The notes beneath the pieces were generated by a model, which saw nothing but the letters and a program-made list of their open reading frames with translations, was not told the DNA's origin and did not search any database. Source: Ichthyophthirius multifiliis (lineage: Eukaryota; Ciliophora; Oligohymenophorea; Hymenostomatida). Taken from it: 64,000 nucleotides of DNA. Position 1 is the stretch's first letter; the number at the start of each line of letters is the position of its first letter. The position numbers and the translations under genes were made by a program. Positions 24,246 to 37,081 of the stretch are shown here, piece by piece. Location of the stretch: positions 1-64,000 of the forward strand of contig NW_004086127.1 of NCBI RefSeq assembly GCF_000220395.1. Reading direction: 5' to 3'.

Positions 24246-25815
24246 CAATTAATTTTTTTTTAAATATTTTTTCAAAACTATTTTAATAATCTTAATTAAA
24301 TAAATGCAATTTAAATATTTTTTTATTTAAAACTCTTACATCATTGACTTCTTCTAAATAATTTAAATAATTTTCCAATTCCACAAGTTCATTATCATCT
24401 TTACTATCATAAAAAGGAATTATCGGTATTCCATTATCAATTTAAAGTGCAAAAGAACTAGCCATATTATCTACAATGACTATTTCAGATAATTTTCTGT
24501 CTTTAAATATACTCAAGTCTTTAATAAATATATCATTATTAGTTTGAATGCACTTTTCTCTAGCAAAAATATTACAAATATAATCTTTATTAGGATCTAT
24601 ATAATCGATAATAGCTTAAGCATAAGAATTATGACTAGCTGTAAAAATAATAATTTCATATTTTTGAGATATATTTTATAAAAATTCATATGTATATGGT
24701 CTTATATTAATTTAAACCTTAAAACAAAACAAAAATATATATTAGAATAACATTTTAATAAATATACTTTAGTTTAAATTCCATTTGGTAAAGAAACATT
24801 TATTTTGACATCTGAAATTTAATACTTATTTTAAATACAATGTATAAGCGTTTCATCTAAATCTAAAATTAATGTCTTATTAACTATAAATATATATAAA
24901 TATATAAATATATAAATATATAAATATATATATAATATATATATATATATAAAAAATTTATATTATATTATATCATACTATTTATTAAAAAGTTTACTTT
25001 TTGGTTTTCTTTATCCTAAATATATCGATTATTATTAGTTTTAAATATTTTACTTAAAATTTTATATTATTTTACTAAATTGTATTGCTTAACATGTTTA
25101 TATAAAATGATTTCTATATAATTGATTTTTTTAATTATTTTTTTCAAACGAATTTTCTATTTTGTTCAGATAATAAATTTTTTTTTTTCTTATTCGATTT
25201 ATTTTTCCTTTTAAATACTTTTTAATTTTGATTTTTATTATATATTTTCTAATTTTTCTTAAGATTTTTATTATTTTTATATTATATTTTTTATTTTTTC
25301 TATGCTTATTTTTGATTCATTATCTTTTATTCCTTTTAGTTTTTAGTTTAAATTAAGTTAAAATTTAGATTAATCTCTAACAGTAAAAGGTTAAATACTT
25401 TTTAATAAATCTTTTTTATTTTTATTTTTTTTATTATAAATTTATTAAAAGAAAATAAAAATAAATTATATAATATTTATTTATTTATTTTAATTTTTCA
25501 TTTCAAAAATATGATATTTTTAAAACAATTTTTATATATTTTATTTATTTTGAATTTACATGGTTGTTTAATTTTATTATTTAAATAATTATTTTCTGAT
25601 TACTTTAAAAAAAAGTTTTATATTTTATTTGTTTATTATAATCTATTAGTAGCTGGTTAATCATTTATTTTATAATTGAATTATGTGCTTTTAGATTTTA
25701 TTTTATGCTATTATTAAATTGATAAACTGTTTTACTATTTAACTTTTGGAGAAAGCTTTTTTAAATATAATAATTATGATTAACTTCTTTAAATACATTA
25801 TTTTTTTTATATCAT
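24246..25815 (-). CDS. CTD/NIF-type (SCP/Dullard-like) protein phosphatase
   Basis: HAD-superfamily protein serine phosphatase of the FCP1/SCP class, acting on phosphoserine in proteins such as the RNA polymerase II tail. The catalytic signature TLILDLDETLIHC (DxDxT; first Asp is the nucleophile) is followed by RPYTYEFLQ, EIIIFTASHNSYAQAI and IVIVDNMASSFALQIDNGIP, in family order. The catalytic domain lies in the last 190 or so residues. A Gln/Asn/Lys-rich N-terminal region of about 220 residues starts at ATG 25815. Introns: 25559-25411 (phase 1), one ending at TATAG before the domain (starting 24997, phase 1) and one inside the domain near 24720-24770. A one-base offset occurs at an A11 run (25178-25188). 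The stop is not certain: the frame runs past an A9 run near 24250. Confidence 0.85.
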
Positions 25816-25940
25816 TTATAAAAAAATATATTTATTTAATATTATTTTTTAATAGTTTAAGTATATAATAAAAAAAATTTAAATTAATATAAATAATAAA
25901 ATTATATTTTATTAGCTTTTTTAAATTTATATTTATTTTC

Positions 25941-27024
25941 TCATAATTAAATTTATTTTTACTTTTTTTTACATATAATTTTATTTTAATTAATATAAAA
26001 ATAAAAATCCTATCAATTTTTTAATGATTTTTTATTATAATTTCTTTTTTAATTAATATTTCTTTATTAATTATCATTATTTCCTTCCTATTATATTTGA
26101 TTTTATATATATATATATATAAAAATAAATGCAAAGTAATTATAATTATAAAAAATACACTTTTATTTAATCTACATTCTTCACAAATAAATTATATATC
26201 TTATAACTAAAAATGTGTGAAATCTTCTAATCCAACACAATTTGGATGAAACCAAATAATTTAACAATTATCATTATTACATTAAACCATAAGTTCCCCA
26301 TTATATAATTTTTTACATTTACAATATACTTTAGTATTATTATTTTAACTTTTGTTCTCAATAATTAATTCTATTTTTTTTAATTTTTTAAAAAAGTTAA
26401 TCTTACATTAATTTATTTAACATTATAATTATTAATTTATAAGTTATTTATTTTCAGTTTTATGATTTTCGACTTCTTTGTTTTCTTTAGTCATTGAATT
26501 TGTGTTATTTTCATTTAATTTATTATTTTCTACATTTTTTTAAATTTGACTTTCACTTTTTTTATTTAATTTTAATTATTTACAAATATCTTTATTTATT
26601 TATTTACTTATCGCTTAATGTGTAATTAAAAGGATTATATGAATAATAATATGCTTATTATGTACTTGTTAATTTTTATGTGTCTATAGAGTTAACAAAA
26701 TAATATTAATCAAATTTTTAAATCCTAGTGTTGTTATTTTATTTTATTTCTTATTATAGTTTTTATGTAAGCTTTTATTTATTTATTTTATGTTTATCAA
26801 ATTATATTTATTTTATAAAAAAAAAAAAACTTTTTCATGCGATAAATCTTCTTAAACATGTTTTAATTAAAAATTAGACTTTTTATTATAATTAAAAAAT
26901 GATAATTTTCATATTATTATTATAATTTTACTTAATCTTCTTTAAGAATTTTCAAAACATTTTAAATAGGTTAATTAGGAATCTTAAAACCTAATTATCT
27001 ATAATAGATATTTTCGATTTCCAT
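25941..27024 (-). CDS. PHD-finger protein, ING-like
   Basis: Likely chromatin protein binding histone H3 tails. Near the C-terminus is VYCKCKKLYNGELMVQC, then NDNCQIIWFHPNCVGL and FICEEC: a complete Cys4-His-Cys3 PHD finger, closest to the ING-type finger (CNNDNC..WFH..CVGL). Upstream is a Lys/Asn/Glu-rich linker (NTNSMTKENKEVENHK). The start is taken as ATG 27024 (MEIENIYYRQLGFKIP). Exon structure of the N-terminal half is unclear: frames change near 26860-26930 and in the T12 run near 26820. The stop at 25941-25943 is the first in frame after the finger, but an intron or earlier end is possible because the last stretch is hydrophobic and A/T-rich. Confidence 0.75.
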
Positions 27025-27281
27025 TGACTTTTTTATTTTTAATATTTTTTTATTTTATTTTAATTTATTTATTTATATTTTAACTTTTTTATGATATTAA
27101 TATATTTTTTAAATAAATTATTTATTTTTATATTAATATATATATTATTAATATATTTTTTTTAAAAAAAATAAATAATAATTTCAATATATTATTATTA
27201 TTATTATTGTTAATATAAATAAATTTATTATTTTTAACAGTAATATTTATTATTTATTATTGTAAATACTTTTATTGATTA

Positions 27282-28073
27282 ATGAATTTTAATTTTGATA
27301 AATTTAGTAACATTATTCAATCTATGTAAAAAAATAGTTAATAAAACCTTAATGATAAACTTAAAGTATATATAATAAATATTTTATTTATATTTAATAA
27401 AAAATATTTAAAGTATATAAAAAGTTAACACGTAGAAGATAAATAATTATTTTTATAAAAAAAAATAATATAAAAAGTATTAAAATAAAAATTAAAATAG
27501 TTCGAAAATGAATTCTAATATATTTTTTATATAAATAAGTAAGCATTTAATTTAAAATAAGAATATAATGAATTAATAAATTAGTATAAAGAATAAAAAA
27601 TAGGTAAAGTGAAAAAATAAAATAATTATAGTTTTGAAAATATTGCTAATAAATATGTAATAAAATTCAGTTAATATATGAGGTATTATTTTTAAAATAT
27701 AAAATAATTAAAACTATTATATATTTCATTCACCAACATCTAAAGTTTAAAAGACAAAATTATTTTAATTTAAAAGTAAAAACATGAAAAAATAATTTAA
27801 ACTTAAAAAAAAAATATAAAAACATAATCAGAAAAACATATAAATACGGATATAATAAAGTTATAATAACCTTTAGTTTAATAAGAAAAAAATTTTTAGA
27901 AATTTTTTAAAGTTTTAATTAAAAATTTTCAAAACGCATCTTAAAAAAAGTATTCTTAAACTTAAAATGATTAGTAAATTTTAAAGGAGAAATTAAATAT
28001 TAATAAATAAAGTAATAATATAAATAAAAAATTTTAGTAGAATAAAATATAAAAAACAATAATTTATAATTGA
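27282..28073 (+). CDS. Coiled-coil protein of unknown function
   Basis: ATG at 27282, a 48-bp phase 0 intron at 27366-27413 (GTATAT to AAAG), then one open frame to TGA 28071-28073: 247 residues. Starts MNFNFDKFSNIIQSMQK. Very rich in Lys, Gln, Ile and Asn with a heptad-like spacing of hydrophobics from about residue 30 on; mainly alpha-helical by appearance. No domain, signal peptide or membrane span. Divergent from the PHD gene, whose start is 257 bp upstream, so the two may share a control region. Confidence 0.7.
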
Positions 28074-28139
28074 ATATAATCATTTATATTGAAAGTAAGA
28101 AATAATAAAAATAAAAAATAATATAATAGTGAAAAAAAT

Positions 28140-28225
28140 AAATATTATAGATACATTTTTTTTTTATTATAAATATATATATATATTTATATATATTTAT
28201 ATATATATATATATATTTATATTAA
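28140..28225. repeat. (TA)/(ATTTATAT) simple repeat in convergent spacer
   Basis: TA-rich simple sequence between the convergent genes ending at 28073 and 28332. Confidence 0.6.
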
Positions 28226-28331
28226 TGAAATAATAATTACATATTTTCTTAATCTTCATATTTCTTATATTCTAAAATATACATAAACAAAAGAAGCAAT
28301 TTTTAATGTAAATTATAAAATTCCTTTTTCA

Positions 28332-29714
28332 TCATATTTAGTGGTTATTTAATGAATATTACTATTAAATTATTTATAATTTCTAAGATCAATGGCATAA
28401 TATTTATTATAGTCTTTATAAATAAAATTTACTTACATTAATTTCAAAAATATCCAAGAAATAATTTTAAATATTTAAAGTATGGAAATAAAACTGTTTC
28501 TTTATATCTTTCTTGGGATATTATTTCAATAAAGAATTTGTTTCTTCGATTTTTTAAAGGCAATAGATTCCTAAATTAAATGTTTTAGATAAATAATATA
28601 TTCTAGTTTTTTTAAGCAATTAATTTAGGGTCTCTTAAATAAAAATAAATATCCAATTAATTGTTATTTTGGAATATTTTTATTTTATTTAAAATTTTAA
28701 ATAATAATTATTGAAAACGTTAAATTCCTTTTTTAATTAATTATTTTTTATACTCTTTTGCTTTTTACTACTTATTATTTAATTAGATTTTAATATTCTT
28801 ATAGCAATTTTAAATTTTCTAATTTTTTTTTGTTTCTTGCAATTATTTATCTAAATCAAATTAAATCGTTTATTTTATTTACTTTATTCTTAGATTTTTA
28901 TTTATAAGAATTTATTTTTTAAATGATTATTAATAATATAGCTTATTTTGTTCAAATTATTTTTTATAAATGATTTTTGTATAATATACTAAATTTTATA
29001 TTTTTTTTATGTATTTTAATTATAGTTATTATTAATATTATTATTGGAATCATTTTTTATAGCTTGTTTTATTATTATATTTATTATTTATATATTTATT
29101 TTAATTTTAAGAAATAAATATATCTACTTTTATTATTTAATATATATTTTTCTGACTTTATTATTTTTAAATTTTACTATTCTGTTTGTTATTATACTTG
29201 TAGTTTTTCATATTTTGTATCATTATTTACATCTACTAATTGCTTTTAATTATCTTTTTTATTTTCATTTTTTTTGGTTATATTTTCATTTATACTTTTA
29301 GGCATCGATAAATTTATTTAATGATTTTTTTTTATTAAAACGAAATATTTGTGTTCATGTTCTCTACTTTATTAATTAATTTATAGTTTTAAGCTTTTTT
29401 CATGACTGCTTCTTAATTTTGTTTTTTTACTTTATACTAAGTTTACTCAAGTTCTAAAATTAATTTATTTATTTTTTCCAATTATTTAAGTTAGCATTAT
29501 ATTTTTTTGTTTGATTATAAATAATCTTCTTTTAATATATATGTATTTCCTTCCTCTATTTTTTTTTAAATAAAATAAAGCTATTTAAAGAATAATATTA
29601 TTTGATTGAAATTAAATTTTAAAATAAATTTAAAATATTTTATAAATTTTAAAACAAGTTTAAACAAAAATAATTATAAATGTATATTTAATTATAATCT
29701 TTATTATTATACAT
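28332..29714 (-). CDS. Coiled-coil protein of unknown function
   Basis: Probable gene with a long helical, Gln/Lys/Asn/Glu-rich product. Supported segments: IEEGNTYILKEDY and LEKINKLILELEQTQ from about 29556; MPKSINENITKKNENKK from 29305; KIEETNSLLKQYPKKDIKK near the end. A last intron of about 54 bp ends at an AG before the final exon, stopping at TGA 28332-28334. The start at 29714 is a candidate only and needs an intron between about 29660 and 29558. An A9 run (29325-29333) carries a one-base frame offset, and another frame change lies near 29050. No family recognised; the model is approximate. Confidence 0.5.
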
Positions 29715-29873
29715 TATATATTACAAATTAATATATATTAATTTTTTTTGTTTCATAATACTTACATAGTTAATTATTTATTTAAGAATGTAAAAAAAAT
29801 ATTATTTTATAATTTAAAAAATAAATAAAATAAAAAACATTATTTTTATTATAAAAAAATAAATTTAAAGGAA

Positions 29874-31244
29874 TCAATATTATATTCTTTATTAATTTTT
29901 AGCAAAAGAAGCATTTGACATTTTTGATTAGTTCATTATTTTAGAAGCATTCATAACAGCTTTATGCAATAAATTTAAAAATAAAATATTGTTATATTTA
30001 TATTATTTATATACATCCATATTTTAATGATTTTTCCATTTTAGTACCTTCTTATATTTAAGTATTTTCAAGTTCTTTTTTTACATTATTATATTTTTAA
30101 AGGAGTCTAAATATTAATTATAAAAATAATAAAATTATATGAAATAAAAAATTTACTTTTCCAATTCTTAATTTCTGATTTTTTTTATTCTTCTTAACCT
30201 GAAATAATTCTCTATCTTAAAGCTGAAATTTCATTTTATTGACGAGTTCTTAATTAAACCATTAAATTCTTCACTTTTATTTATCTTTAATAATTCCATT
30301 TTTCGAATTCTTCCTTTTCTAATATAAAAATTCTTTATTAAATTTAATGTGCTTCCATATATCTATTTTTTTATTTTTATAAAGGTACATATTATATATT
30401 TATTTTTTTAATAAAATTAACTCTTATTATCTAGCTAATTATTCTTCCATTTTTCTTAAATTTAATAATTCAGGAGTATCCTTCGGTTTTTAACCTTTTT
30501 TTTTTTAAATAAAAAAATTGTTGTTTATATTTTTATTAAAAAAAATAATACTTATAGATTGTTCTATTTCTTCCTGAAACTTCTCAAGTTCTTCTTAATG
30601 TCTTTGTAAAGTTTCTTTTTCAACTCTTTCTGCTTCTTCATTAAATTCTTGCATTTTTTTATCCCAAAATTCGTTGAATTCATTATATTCATTTAAATGA
30701 GCTTTTTCAATTTCAGATTTCTTTTTTTTTTTTTTAATATTTAAAAAATAATTATTTTTTTTCTATTAAAAAACTAACTTCATTATAATGCCTTTATTTC
30801 ATTTCATCTTTTGATCTTTTTTCAAATTCAACTTTTAATTCTTATAATCTGCGTTTTGCTAATTCTGCTTCTACATATTTTCCTTATTTTTGACAATTTA
30901 TTTAATGTTCTAATAGTATTTCCCTATTATAATTTTTTTATTTTATAAATAATTTATTAGTTTTTGCTTTATTTTCTAATATAATTTAATCACATATATT
31001 CTTCTATATCTCCTTATGGTTCAGGAAGTTAGCTTTTTTTAATTTATGAAGCTGAAATTGGTCTATAATTACTATTTTATATAATTATATATATTAAATA
31101 TTTTTTTGGTTTATAAATCAATATTTTATTTTATTATATTAATAATATATAAATAAAAATGTAAGGTTATTCGTATATATTATTATTATACTTTTAAGAT
31201 TGTTTGTTATTGTTTAAATTTTAACTGAACTCTGATTTTTACAT
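29874..31244 (-). CDS. Conserved-looking coiled-coil protein
   Basis: Function unknown. The product is a charged helical protein with features that look conserved rather than random. YRPISASQIKKS lies near the start, then EYMCDQIILENKAKTNKLF, QGKYVEAELAKRRLQEL and EFNEFWDKKMQEFNEEAE. A second block follows, DTPELLNLRKMEEQLARQQE, then ISALRQRIISGQEEQKKSE. It ends MNASKIMNQSKMSNASFA at TGA 29874-29876. Introns are seen near 30710-30770 and 30480-30555, plus two near the 3' end. The start is uncertain: ATG 31244 (MQKSEFSQNLNNN) is out of frame by one with the YRPIS block. The heptad pattern and E/K/Q richness suggest a filament or axoneme-associated protein, but that is inference. Confidence 0.65.
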
Positions 31245-31671
31245 TTATAATTTTTTTTTTATGCGTATAAATTTATTTTATTTTTTTAAATATTTTTAAA
31301 TAGAATGCTATTTAAAAAAAATAAAAAAATATATTAAAATAAATTTTAGAAAGTATATATTAAATATAATATTATTTAAATTAATTTATATCTTCTTTTT
31401 ATTTTTATTTTGATATATTATAATAAAATCAATTTAATTTTTACTTCTGAAAATTTTTTTTTTTTTAATTCTACTTTTAAGTAATTATATATTTTTTTTT
31501 AATTTATTTGTGAAAATATAGAATTTGCTGTATTTTTTCTTTCTTTATTTAATATAAATTCTAAAAATAAATGTATTTTATTTTTATTTTCAATTACTAT
31601 TTAAAAAATTTATAAAGGAATTATCTATAATATAAAAAATAAAAATATGTATTTACAAAAATAACAAAAAA
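31245..31671. other. Intergenic spacer
   Basis: A/T-rich, with long T runs (T12 near 31450). No supported feature. Confidence 0.55.
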
Positions 31672-32956
31672 TCATTAATTTTTTTAATTTTTCTTTAATT
31701 AAACTTCTAAATAATAACACAAATCAGTTATAATTTCATCACAAATAAGAAACCCTTTACTTCCTTTAACCTTTAATATTTAATTATCATCAAATTCTAT
31801 AAATTAGTTAATTTTTTATAAAAATAAAACTCTTTCTCTAATAATATTATAAACAAAATCTCCGAACAAATTTTTAATTTCAACCAAATCAACTCCGAAA
31901 CTGGTTCTCAATCTTCCTAATAAAATATTCTCAATTTAATCATAAACATTATTTTCACAAATTCCCTCTAAATCAAATTCTTTATTTGATATATTTTCTA
32001 CAAATTTAAAATATTATTTTACATTTTTAGGCCTGTTAACCCTTCTATTATTAATAAAACTAGAAGCTCCCATTCCAAATGCAAAATAAAATGCATTACC
32101 TTTCCAATAAGCTGGATTATGTATTGGAAAATCACAATCTTTTCTCAAAAAGCTTGAAACTTCATAATGCAAGTATTAATCCTCTAAAACTTCATGACAT
32201 TTTTCATACAAATCAGCTTGATTATTATTATCAGGAAGTGGAAATTAACATTCTCTATATTTTTTTACATCAAACAAGTGTGAGCCACTTTCAACACAAA
32301 GCGAATAAACACAAATATGGCCTACTTTAGTTTATTTTATTAAATTTAAGGAATCCAAAAAGGCTTCTTTTATGTCTATATTTTTATTATTTCCTTAAAT
32401 ATTCATAGGTAAATTCATAATTAAATCAAAAGATACATTACTTAAAGAGGAAAAATTTTATGAATTTTTTAAAATATTAATTGATTCTTATGTTTATTGA
32501 AGATTATGTGATCTATTCATGTATTTTAAAATGTTTTCATTGTAACTTTATACACCTAATGATATTCTATTTATACCTAAGTTTTTTGAATAAAATTCGA
32601 TTTTTTTTCATCAAAAGTTCCTGGATCACATTCAATTGTAATTTCGGTTTTTTCATTTTGTTTTATTAATGGACTTTTATTTATATATGTAAAAATCTTG
32701 TCTAAGTTTTTTTGGAAAATAATGAAGGAGTCCCTCCGCCTAAATATATTGATTTTATATTTTGCGTTTTTTTTATGTAGTAATTTAAAGTATAATCCAT
32801 TTCTTTTAATAAATTATTAGTATATATATTTTATAATTCTTCAAAATGTTATTAATTTTCTTGATTTTTTCCTATTGCATGTATTGGAAATGAACAATAA
32901 ATACATTTTTTTAAACAAAATGGAAGGTGAATGTATATATGTTATATTTGATTCAT
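31672..32956 (-). CDS. HEMW: Radical SAM protein HemW/RSAD1 (HemN-like)
   Basis: Radical S-adenosylmethionine protein related to oxygen-independent coproporphyrinogen III oxidase; HemW members are thought to bind or transfer heme, in eukaryotes in mitochondria. Starts MNQIQHIYIHLPF, then CLKKCIYCSF: the Cx3Cx2C iron-sulfur motif at residues 14, 18 and 21, followed by Phe where true HemN has a fourth Cys, which points to HemW. Next SIYLGGGTPSLF, IECDPGTF, INRISLGVQSYNE, SFDLIMNLP, VYSLCVESG, NPAYWKGNAFYFAFGMGASS. Frame breaks of one base at an A7 run (32707-32713) and an A8 run (32601-32608) each vanish if one A is added. The N-terminus shows no obvious targeting peptide. Stop TGA 31672-31674. 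Confidence 0.9.
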
Positions 32957-33038
32957 TTAATATTAATAAATACTATTAGTTGTTTTGATAAATATTAAAT
33001 TAAAAATATTTATTTATTTATAAAAATCTTTTATAAAA

Positions 33039-33039
<1 letters not shown>

Positions 33040-33066
<27 letters not shown>
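33040..33066. repeat. 27-bp poly-A tract
   Basis: The longest homopolymer in the window, in the spacer between HemW and the polyQ gene. A T9/A17 run follows at about 33158-33184. Confidence 0.95.
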
Positions 33067-33070
<4 letters not shown>

Positions 33071-33242
33071 TAAAACATTAATAAATAATTTATTCAAACC
33101 ACATTTAATTTTATAACTTATTTTTTTAATATTTTTTTATAAACAAAAAATTATATTTTTTTTTTTTAAAAAAAAAAAAAAAAAATATTGAAAGAAAATA
33201 AAAAAATAATTGCAGTATTAAATATTAGCTAGTCATATATTT

Positions 33243-35663
33243 TCAATCTTTATTCTAACTATTTTATTATTAATATTCTTTCTTCCACCAAATACCAATA
33301 ATTTAATTAAGTTCCGAAACTTATTCATTTTAAATAATTTTTTTTACATTATTATTAATAACGCCATAAGGACATTTTTTATTATTTACAATTTTTAATT
33401 GCAATTCTTTAAAATTTATATTTTTTTTATCTGTAATGGTTATTTTTACTGTATTTTCCTTTGTAAGTTTGCTTGCTGCAATAAGGAAATTTTAAGAACT
33501 TTATTTATTAAGTTTTACATCATTTAAAACTTAATTTAAAACACTTTAATCGAAATTATTACTTTATAGAACTTATCTTATAAGCAATAAATCTTCATTT
33601 TAATTTAGAAAATTATCTGGTTTCCATTATACTACAGTGCATTAATCTTTAAATTAATTTTCAAATTCATATTCGTTTTAGAAGTTATTTTCTAAAGTAA
33701 TATGTTCTTTGAGTTTTAAATTTTATTGCTAACATTATTAAATATTGTTATTTTAGAAATATTTTAGATTTATTTCTTAACTTTATGAATAATCTAAAAA
33801 ATTATTATTTTCAAAATTTGAATCTGTTTAATTTACTATTTATTATTAATCTTTATTTTATGTATAACAATTATTAATGTCAGTAATATTTTAATATAAT
33901 TAAGGGTTTATTCCCATATCTTATTATTATAGTATTGTTTATTTTATATTTTGGGATATATTTGCTTATAAGTTATTTAAATAATTTTTTTTTTAATCAA
34001 AATTTTCTTAAGGTATACTAAAATTGCATTATTATTAATGTTATTATTGTTGTTATTATTAATGTTATTATTATTTTTATTGTTATTTTTATTAATATTG
34101 CTATATTTATTGTTATTACTGCAATTATTATTACTGTATTAATCTAAAAAAGTATATATATATATATAATTATAATTATAATTATATTTTTTTATATATT
34201 TTTTTCTTACGATGGATTAATTAAATTTTGAAGTTATTTATTATTTTAGATTTATTGTATTTATTACTATTCAGTATGCTTTTGTGGAATATCTTTATAA
34301 ATGCTTTACTGTTAAAAATATTAAGAATTCGTAAAAGAGCTAGAGTTTGAATTTTTAAAGTTTAACATATCATTATATTACTATTCTTTATTTATATCAT
34401 AATTTGTATATTAATATTAATTTTATCCTTGAATATTAATATTTTTATTATATTCATTATCATTTTAAGGTATTCCTATAAATTGATTTTATTTTTAAAA
34501 ATTAGATTTGTTTAGATTTTGATTATTTTAATAGTTGTTTATATTATAATTAGGATTATTTTAATTAATCTAGTTTTTAAAGTTTATATAGTTTGGATTT
34601 TAATTAAGATTATTATTATCTATATTTATGTTTATATTGTTTTAATTATTAATATAATTAGTTTAAAAATTATAATTTGAATGTTTATTATTATTATTTA
34701 ATATAATCTTTTTATTATTATCATTAAAATCTTGATTTTTATTTAATAATTAATTAGTATTTTATTAAAATTATATATTATTTTACTATAACTATTGCAT
34801 ATTTTAATCATTAAGTTTATTTTTTTTACTTTAATTATCATTTTCTATATTATTATCAAAATTATATTAATTATTTGATTTGTCTTAATTTATTATTTTT
34901 TTCATATTTCTTTTGCTTTATTATTTTGTCTTTTTATGATCTTTTTTAATTTCTCTTTCGATTTAATTTATTATTTATTTATTTTAAATTAAATTATTAT
35001 TTTCTTCTTTGTTTTCTGGATTTTAAAATCTATTAATACCTTCATTTTAACTTAAAAAATTATTTATATTTTAAGTATTATTTTCAAATTATCTAAAATT
35101 TTTAATACCCCCTGCTTTTTAAATATTTATAATTTATTAAAGTTAACCATTAGTAATATTTTAGAAGTTTTTTTATAGTATTTCATTATTGAAATCTTTA
35201 TATATTTGTTTTTAAACTTTGACATCTTTTTACTATTATTATTGTAGTTATTCATATTATTAACTTTAATATCCATTAAAATTTTATTAAATATAGTCAA
35301 TATTTTAAATCTCTTTTGAATTATTATTATACTATTATTATTGATTAATATTTGATTGTAGTTCTTAATTTGTTATATTACTTTAATTACTTTAGTTTTT
35401 TTAATTTTTTCGACAATTCTAGCTTCTCTTTTATTATTATTCTTTTGGAATCTCTAATTATTTATCTAATTTCATAAGCTTAAATGATGCATTATATTCA
35501 TCAATTTAATAAGGATTTTTTAAATATGTTGTTATATCTTCCCAATTTATATTTATTTATGTTTTTCTACTCTATCTTCTTTATCTAGGAGGATTTTAAG
35601 GTAGCTTTTTTTAAAAAAATTAGTTCTATTATACTATATTTTCTAATTAATTATGATTGGCAT
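33243..35663 (-). CDS. Large polyglutamine/asparagine (prion-like) protein
   Basis: About 780 residues, from ATG 35663 to TGA 33243-33245. The N-terminal part is mixed: PPRQRRQSRK, WEDITTYLKNPYQIDEYN, LDKQLEIPKEQ. A very long Gln/Asn/Tyr-rich middle includes pure glutamine runs written almost only with TAA, interleaved with His (QQQHQQQQ pattern at about 34020-34110). The C-terminal 130 residues are mixed and folded-looking: VVQWKPDNFL, FLIAASKLTKENTVKITITD, CPYGVINNNVKK and IIGIWWKKEY. One intron of about 70 bp lies near 34145-34212. A one-base offset at the T7/A7 run at 35606-35619 separates the start from the rest. Possibly an RNA-binding or chromatin factor; no named domain. Confidence 0.78.
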
Positions 35664-36596
35664 TTATTTACATTTCTTATATTTTTTTTATTTATTTATT
35701 TGTATATTAATATTTATATTATGTAATATATAGTTTTTTTTATGTAAAAAGAAAAAATTATAGAAATATAAGAAAGTGTTAGTTAAATATATTAAATTGA
35801 TTATAATGAATTTTATATTAACTTTTATAAAAGTTTTATATATTAATTTATTAAATACAAAATTTCTTAATATTTATGACAATTTAATGTAAAATATATA
35901 TTATGAATAATATTAATATTTTTTTCATATAATACTAAAGATATATATATATTTTATATAAATAATAATTTTATAAATTTATTTTATTTTTATAATTTAG
36001 CTTCTACAATATAATATTATTATTATTATTTTTTATCAACAAAATAATTAAAATAGATATTTTTTTTTTAATAAACTTTCTGTTCTGAATTAGAAATAAG
36101 TTCTTGTTTATAATTAATTTTTAAATTACAAAATTGTCTTAAAGATTACTTAAAAATTAAAATTATAATTTAAAACTAAATAGACATTTATTTTATTATT
36201 ATTTTAAATGAATTATGTAAGATCTTTTTTGTATTTTAATAAAAATTATTTAAAAAAAAAGAATTGGGAAATATAATAATTTATATAATATTTATTTAAA
36301 TATGTATAAAAAATGAATAATAATTTATTTTAATGAATATAATATAAATGTATTTGCATTTTTGCATTATAAAAGTTAAATATTTTTGTTTTAAAATTAT
36401 TAAAAAAATAATATAACTCTATAATTTTTATGAAAAAGAAAAAAAAATATTTAATTTTTATTATTACTAAAAACTAAAATATTGATTTAAATACTTTTTT
36501 ATATATTTAATATATTAATTGTATTTTATTTGTATATACATAAGAAACAGTAGAAAATATAAATATTAAAATTTAAATTAAAATAAATGTTTCAAA
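35664..36596. promoter_or_regulatory. Divergent spacer between polyQ gene and next plus-strand gene
   Basis: 0.9 kb of A/T-rich DNA flanked by two gene starts. It should contain both promoters, but no element is recognisable. Confidence 0.35.
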
Positions 36597-37036
36597 AAGA
36601 ATATTTACAAAAGAAAATTAAGAAATTAGAAGAAGTAATATAAAAAAATACAATAAACGCAAAAAATATAATAAAAAGTAATATTAGTAATCAAATAAAA
36701 AAATTTATCTGTAAGATAAAAAAAAAACTATTATATGAATAAATAAGAGTATGAAAAATATAAAATATATTGTTTGGTCTAGATTATAAAAAAATTAATA
36801 GTAAGAATACGAAAATGAAAATACTTAATTGAATGATAAAAAATAAAACGAAAATAAAAATATATTTAAATTCGAAGGATAAATATTAAAAAAGTAAATA
36901 ATAAATAATGATACATTATAAAATACAATAACTAATATTCAAAATGAAAAATTAATTTTGTAAAATTAAATTATAGAATTAAGTTTAAAAGCTCAATAAA
37001 TATAAGCAAAATAAAAAAATTAAATAAAAATGAAAA

Positions 37037-37081
<45 letters not shown>

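Noticed and set aside
29044-29301. Plus-strand hydrophobic 85-codon frame
   Set aside because: Antisense of the minus-strand coiled-coil gene (MPKSINENITKK...); Ile/Leu/Tyr/Phe content is what the complement of Lys/Asn/Gln codons gives.
32079-32669. Two plus-strand frames
   Set aside because: Antisense of HemW.
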